64,000 nucleotides of DNA from NCBI GenBank assembly GCA_947685225.1, contig CANTUV010000039.1, positions 30,372,001-30,436,000 of the forward strand. The letters run 5' to 3'. The stretch's first letter is position 1. The number at the start of each line of letters is the position of its first letter. The notes under the pieces were generated by a model. It was not told the origin of the DNA. It was given only the letters and a program-made list of their open reading frames with translations, and searched no databases. The DNA is from Garcia nutans. Lineage: Eukaryota > Streptophyta > Magnoliopsida > Malpighiales > Euphorbiaceae. A program made the translations under genes and the position numbers. Positions 59,104-64,000 of this stretch are shown piece by piece.

Positions 59104-60346
59104 AGATTATTTTAGCCAATGCAAGGATCTTTGGAGTTTAATATAGTACATTTGTCTAGATTTTGGATTATCTGCTTCAGGCATCTTAAATCCTTCTTAA
59201 ATTTTCATATTTATGTCATTATTCAATGAACCATATAAGTAAGTTATCACAACATCCATCAAATATATGTCAAGCCCTTCAGAGGCTGCCAAACTGATTA
59301 AAAATCTAAAAGTAATAGCATCCATAACAAGAGAATATGTCTCATCATAATCTACCCCAGGTCTTTGTGAGAATTCTTATGCCACAAGTCGTACCTTGTA
59401 TCTCACAATAGAATTCTTGTGCCACAAGTCGTGCCTTGTATCTCACAATTTCATTTAATTCATTTCTCTTATGGATATATACCCATTTGTATCCAATAGT
59501 CTTGACATCTTCTGGTGTCAAAACTATTTGTCCAAATATTTTATGCTTAGATAATGAATCTAGCTCAGCCTGAATAGCTCTTTTCATTTTAGCCAATCAT
59601 TTCTATGTTGACATTCTTTAATATTTTTAGGCTCAGGTTCATCATCATTAATTATTTCATAAGTAACAGCATATGCAAACACATAATCAACATCAATGTC
59701 ATCTCTTTCCCACATATTTCTAAATTTTAATGAGATCTCATAATTTTTTGGTACCGAAACCACTTCTGGGGTTACTTCTCTAGAAATATGAAGTTATTGA
59801 TCTATGTTAGTTTGGACCTCTCCAGGAGTGTCATTTTGTAAAATTTTCATTTCCCTTCTTTTCCAGGGATAACATCTTTTGAACCAATTGGACTACTACG
59901 TTTCAAGCGTGTATTAGATTCACTGGCTGCCATACTAATAGGATGTCCTACAAGGATAATTAATCAAGCAGGAGTATTAGCAGCTGAAACATGTGATTTA
60001 CACACCTTCTGGGTGTCTGTAAAGATATCTGGTAATTGAATTGTAACATTCTGCAAATGACTTATTCTTTGAGCCTCTAGTTCACATTGATTTGTGTATG
60101 TATCAAAATTGGACAAAGTTGGTATATTCCAACTAATCTCTTATACTTTTGGACCTTTACTTTTATCTTCTCCTAATAGTGGAAACACTGACTCATCAAA
60201 TTGAAAATCTAAAAATCTTACTCTAAAAAGATCACCTGTTAAAGGTTTAAGATATCTAATGATAGAAGGAGAATCAAAATCTACATAGATACCAAGACGA
60301 CGTTGGGAACCCATTTTTATTATTTGGGAAGGTGTTATGGGGACAT
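59104..60346 (-). pseudogene. Copia element 2, integrase end and RT start (degenerate)
   Basis: Right-hand part of the pol interrupted by element C. 60190-60344 reads VPITPSQIIKMGSQRRLGIY, VDFDSPSIIRYLKPLTGD and FLDFQFDESVFP without a break: the conserved copia integrase C-terminus. 59345-59596 gives MKRAIQAELDSLSKHKIFG, TIGYKWVYIHKRNELNEIV and YKARLVAQEF, the RT start; a 40-bp stretch (CTTGTGCCACAAGTCGTGCC-like) is duplicated near 59375-59440. Homology ends where element D begins at 60347. Confidence 0.8.
60342..60346. repeat. Probable left target site of element D (GACAT)
   Basis: Five bases before the TGTTGCGCTC end. The partner copy lies outside the window, so this cannot be confirmed. 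Confidence 0.4.
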
Positions 60347-63300
60347 TGTTGCGCTCAAATTAAGTACTACTACAAAGCGTCACTCGCAAGTATACGAGGT
60401 AGCTGTAGCAAAGGTGATCGCCCCAAGGTCGTTTCCCCAAGAAGGTGTGGTTCGTAATAGCTTGATTGACAATTTATTTAAATGCGAGAGTTTGTTGTTT
60501 GGAGTGGTGCGAAAATAATTAAACCTAAATTTAACCGTGCGTAGAGATTAATGTGTGTGGGTGTACAAGATCAAATCGATTCTTGGGAATGTGCCTAGGG
60601 TTATAGGTCCATTCGATCAAAGCTCAATTCTCAATTGTCCATTAACATAACCTTGTAAATTAATTTGTTTCTTAAGATTAATTAGTCAATTACCAATCCA
60701 TTAGTTCTCACATTCATGAATTAACAATGACCAATTCTTTAACATTACCAAATTAATAAACCCTAGAACTTATATTTCTAATTCATTCATAGGGTGGTCG
60801 ATTATATAGTTCCGATATCGAATTTCACCTCTCGGTCCGTCATCCAATATTCAAAGATTAATAGGTAGCTAATCTATCAACCTAGCATTTAATGCAATAC
60901 AATCAACCAATCAATAAGGAACATCAATTTAAATATCAAATCAAGACATTCAACCAAATATACTAGAAGCCCTAAACATGGGTATTTAACTCAACATCAT
61001 TAATTTATAACATTCATTCAACTCAATATAAAACAAATACAAATTGTTCATTGCAATATCAATCTCTTAATACAACATCAACAATAGAAATGAATTAAAA
61101 GAGAGAATAGAAAAACCCCTTGTGAAGATGCCAAGAGTAGGATTGCTAGTCTTCCTCCTAGCTCCACTTGATGTATTTGATGAAGAACTCAAGCCCTCTT
61201 CAATGGTTGATTTCCCTTTGCAATGTGGAATGGAGCTTTCTCAAGTCACCAAACCTTTGGATGGAGATTTCTCAAGTCACCAACTCTTCAATTGATTTTG
61301 CCTTTGGAAGATGGAATGGAGCTTTCTCAAGTCACCACTCCCTTCAATGAAGTTTCTTCAACCTTTGAGAACTTGTAACCCAATTTATCCCAAAGAACCT
61401 CAAAGATCTTTTCAATGGAAGATGGAGAAGGTGGAGAGGATGGAAATGGAGGTTGGAGGTGAAGGGACAAGGGAGAGTGTCACTCTCTCCCTCTCCCACG
61501 TTTTTTGCAGAAAATTTGGCTCCAAGAACAAAAAGCTCCCTCCATTTTCCTCTTCAATCCCTTTTAATTCATTCAAAAATCAACACCCATGCCTTCCAAC
61601 TCATCCCATTTTCCTTTGTCCCCCACTTTTTCTTTGTTTAATATTTCTTTTGGCAAGCAATAAATCTTTGTCTCCCACTTGTTCCCCACTTTGTTGAAAG
61701 AATTTTGACTTTTCAGGTGGGACACGGCCAAGCCAAGAGTGTCTTGGCCGTGTCTCTTGGTATCTTCCTTGAGGTGACACGGCCAAGCCAAGAGTGGCTT
61801 GGCCGTGTCTCTTGATTTTTCATGAGACACGGCCGTGTCACTTGGCCGTGTTCCATTCTGTGTGTTTTGTTTTTGTGAGACACGGCCAATGGCTTGGCCG
61901 TGTCTCTTGCCAGTGTCAGTCACTGCTTCACTTTCTTTGAGAGACACGGCCAAGCTTCAAGCGACATGGCCATGTCTACCAATTTTTCCTTAAACACGGC
62001 CAAGTTTCAAGCGACATGGCCAAGACGATCAGACATGGGCAAGCTTCAAGCGACATGGCCAGTGGCTTGGCCATGTCACTTGCCAGTGTCGCACTCTGCC
62101 TTCTTTCTTTTCTTTCTTTTCAAGTGGTGACACGGCCAAGTTAATGAGACATGGCCAAGACGATCAGACATGGGCAAGCTTCAAGCGACATGGCCAAGAC
62201 GATCAGACATGGGCAAGCTTCAAGCGACATGGCCAGTGGCTTGGCCATGTCACTTGCCAGTGTCGCACTCTGCCTTCTTTCTTTTCTTTCTTGATTTCTT
62301 TTCCTTGGGTGAGACACGGCCAGTGGCTTAGCCGTGTCTCTTGGGTCTTTCAGCTACTGTCTTGGAATCCTTTTGAGGGACATGGCCAAGCTTGCTTTGG
62401 CTTGGCCATGTCTTGCTTGATTCATGCTCTTTCTTCATTTTTCTTGATTGTTTTGATCATCCAAGGGAGTTTTTGAACTTAAACCTAAAACAAACAATTT
62501 AAACAAACTTAAAACAAAAATCAATCAAAACATTAACTAAAACACACATAAAATCATACTAAAAACAAGTACAAAAATGATCTAAACAACTACCCCACAC
62601 TTAACTCCTTGCTTGTCCCCAAGCAAGGCTAAAATCAAAACACACTAACAAGATAAATTTTGTTAAGTTCAAGAGTTATAAAGATGTATCAAGACTTCCT
62701 TATCCCTAAATCCGCAATCAATATCGAATCAAACAAAATCGACACCCATGCAATTAAGTGATTTTCCATGCATAGCCAATGTTGTCACTCCCTCACCAAC
62801 TCTTACAAGTGTTTGATCATGGTGGTGTTTACACTCATAACAATCAATGAAAGATTATTGCCATAGGCTTGCTTATCAATCAAATCTCCACCACAAAATA
62901 ACAATCAAGCATCAATCAAAAGGTCTTTATTGGGTTGTAATGGGGCTAAGGTAAAGGCATGACATTTAGGAAATGTGAGCTTAATCATTAAGTTCAAGAG
63001 CACTTTAAGAATGAAGTACCCGATCATATACATAACCCAATAATCCCAAAACACCTTCCTCTCATCTACCCCTTGACATTAAAGAGCTTTTCAAGGGAAC
63101 TCACTTATTAAATCTTACAATGATACATTCCAACCCTTTCAACAAGAACAACAATTATTCTTATTATTATATATATATTTTTTCCTTTTTTTTCTTTTTT
63201 TTTATTATTTTGCTTTGCAATCTTAAACCTACTAAATTTAACCCCACACTTAATTCAACACAACACTCGGTTATAAACGCTCTTAAAATGCTCTTGACCT

Positions 63301-64000
63301 AATGAAAGGGTAAGAGTTAAACAACAAGGTCCAAGATAATGGTGTTGTGAAAAAGAAAGAAAAGGAAAATGTAATAGGCTCAAAATTGGCTAATCTAAGG
63401 TTAAAAATAGGGTTGGTCTTTTTAAGCCAAAGTGGGTTCACCTAATTGCCTTAATCATCTTGATGCCAAATTGAAATTTTTATGCAATCTTAAAATGCAT
63501 GTCAAAGCAAGTTCTAGCAATTCATCAATCAAAGATGTTCACTCACAACAATAATGATAAGTTGATGGCTCAATTCCTCACTAGGTTAATGGAAAAGCAA
63601 AGAAAAACCAACAAAATTGACAATAAGCACCAATTTTACTCAATTCTCAAATTCATGCTTCAAAAATTCAAAGGTCATTTATCAACAATTTTTATAACAA
63701 TTGAACTTTCTAAAACTCATTTATTCAAAGAAAAACATTAACAAAAATCTAAACAAAAAAAAAGTTAAAAGTAAAAACACACAAACACAAAATGCAATTA
63801 AAAGTAAAAACACAAAACACAAAATGCACCCCACACTTAAAGATTCACATTGTCCTCAATGTGAGCATGCGTACTACAGAGAGGGTTTAGATGAAACCTG
63901 ATTTTCATCGTTCCCATATGCGATGTGTAGGGCTCCTTCCACCCATAATGCAATTGGAGCCCATGATTGAGAGGATGAACAATATGTAAATTTGAAATGC
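60347..64000 (-). mobile_element. Element D: incomplete LTR element at the right edge
   Basis: The copia coding homology ends abruptly at TGTTGCGCTCAAATT, which on the minus strand is an LTR end (...GAGCGCAACA). Next comes a block found near termini of Tat/Athila-type elements (CTCGCAAGTATACGAGG, ATCGCCCCAAGGTCG). After the hairpin array come AT-rich sequence and the motifs CCCCACACTTAA at 62593, 63242 and 63829. Two of these adjoin hairpins around GTCC (CCTTGCTT-GTCCCC-AAGCAAGG and CACATT-GTCCTC-AATGTG). On the minus strand this resembles the region after pol in Tat/Athila elements. No coding domain is in the window, and the LTR inner end (about 62460-62600) is uncertain. Confidence 0.6.
61721..62412. 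repeat. GACACGGCCAAGC hairpin array of element D
   Basis: About ten hairpins. 61721-61754 (12-bp stem) and 61776-61809 (14-bp perfect stem around AAGAGT) keep CACGG/CCGTG. Later copies, such as 62379-62412 (13-bp perfect stem), have CATGG/CCATG on both arms. A sub-block of about 65 bp ending CTCTGCCTTCTTTCTTTTC is duplicated (62053-62118 and 62226-62292), and a 41-bp unit with GACGATCAGACATGGGCAAG is present three times. Confidence 0.92.

Noticed and set aside
61573..62476. ORFs with repeated HGQ or TWP-like motifs (61573-61953, 61894-62130, 62144-62476)
   Set aside because: They are translations of the element D hairpin array on both strands.

Overview
This is plant nuclear DNA, almost certainly from a eudicot. 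It is AT-rich and has no bacterial features. About 90% of it is nested transposable elements. The coding pieces not derived from transposons are all broken: a CURT1D-like thylakoid protein gene and a B-lectin fragment carried inside a CACTA transposon, and an FCA-like pseudogene. The species cannot be named from sequence alone.

Layout. 1-24953: a tandem pair of decayed Ogre/Tat-type Ty3/gypsy elements (family A, minus strand) sharing an LTR at 1150-2873. Their 5' LTR is split by a young 11.0-kb chromovirus (element B, 12502-23510, TSD GTTTT, one stop codon in gag-pol). 24954-28178: AT-rich spacer with microsatellites and dispersed hairpins. 28179-33003: a solo family-A LTR (TSD TATAT), itself split by a solo LTR related to B (28602-31501, TSD TAAGT). 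33004-35660: AT-rich spacer with a MITE-like stretch. 35661-46211: an old Ty1/copia element (LTRs about 9% different, TSD CTATA) split by a 5.5-kb CACTA transposon (39344-44820, TSD TGA). 46212-48000: spacer with the FCA-like pseudogene. About 48010-60346: a second Ty1/copia remnant, split by a 9.5-kb non-coding LTR element C (49567-59098, TSD CGCCC). At its right end it is cut by an incomplete LTR element D, which runs off the window.

Insertion order follows from the nesting. The copia and family-A elements are old, element C is younger (about 1% LTR difference), and B is very young (about ten differences in 2986 bp). Removing the CACTA element and one TSD copy restores the copia reading frame exactly.

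The most unusual signal belongs to no single gene. Each LTR family here (A, B, the B-like solo LTR, C, D), plus the spacer around the solo LTR, carries clusters of short hairpins. In several clusters the loop stays constant while the stem changes on both arms: loop CCTC in B, ACCATGAC in the B-like solo LTR, GGAAG or GAGGMAG in the spacer. Elements C and D, otherwise unrelated, share one hairpin core (GACACGGCCAAGC and its complement), and in D some copies have lost CpG on both arms and still pair perfectly. In families A, B, B-like and C the hairpins lie downstream of a TATA box and a consensus splice donor, which suggests a common architecture of the LTR transcript leader.
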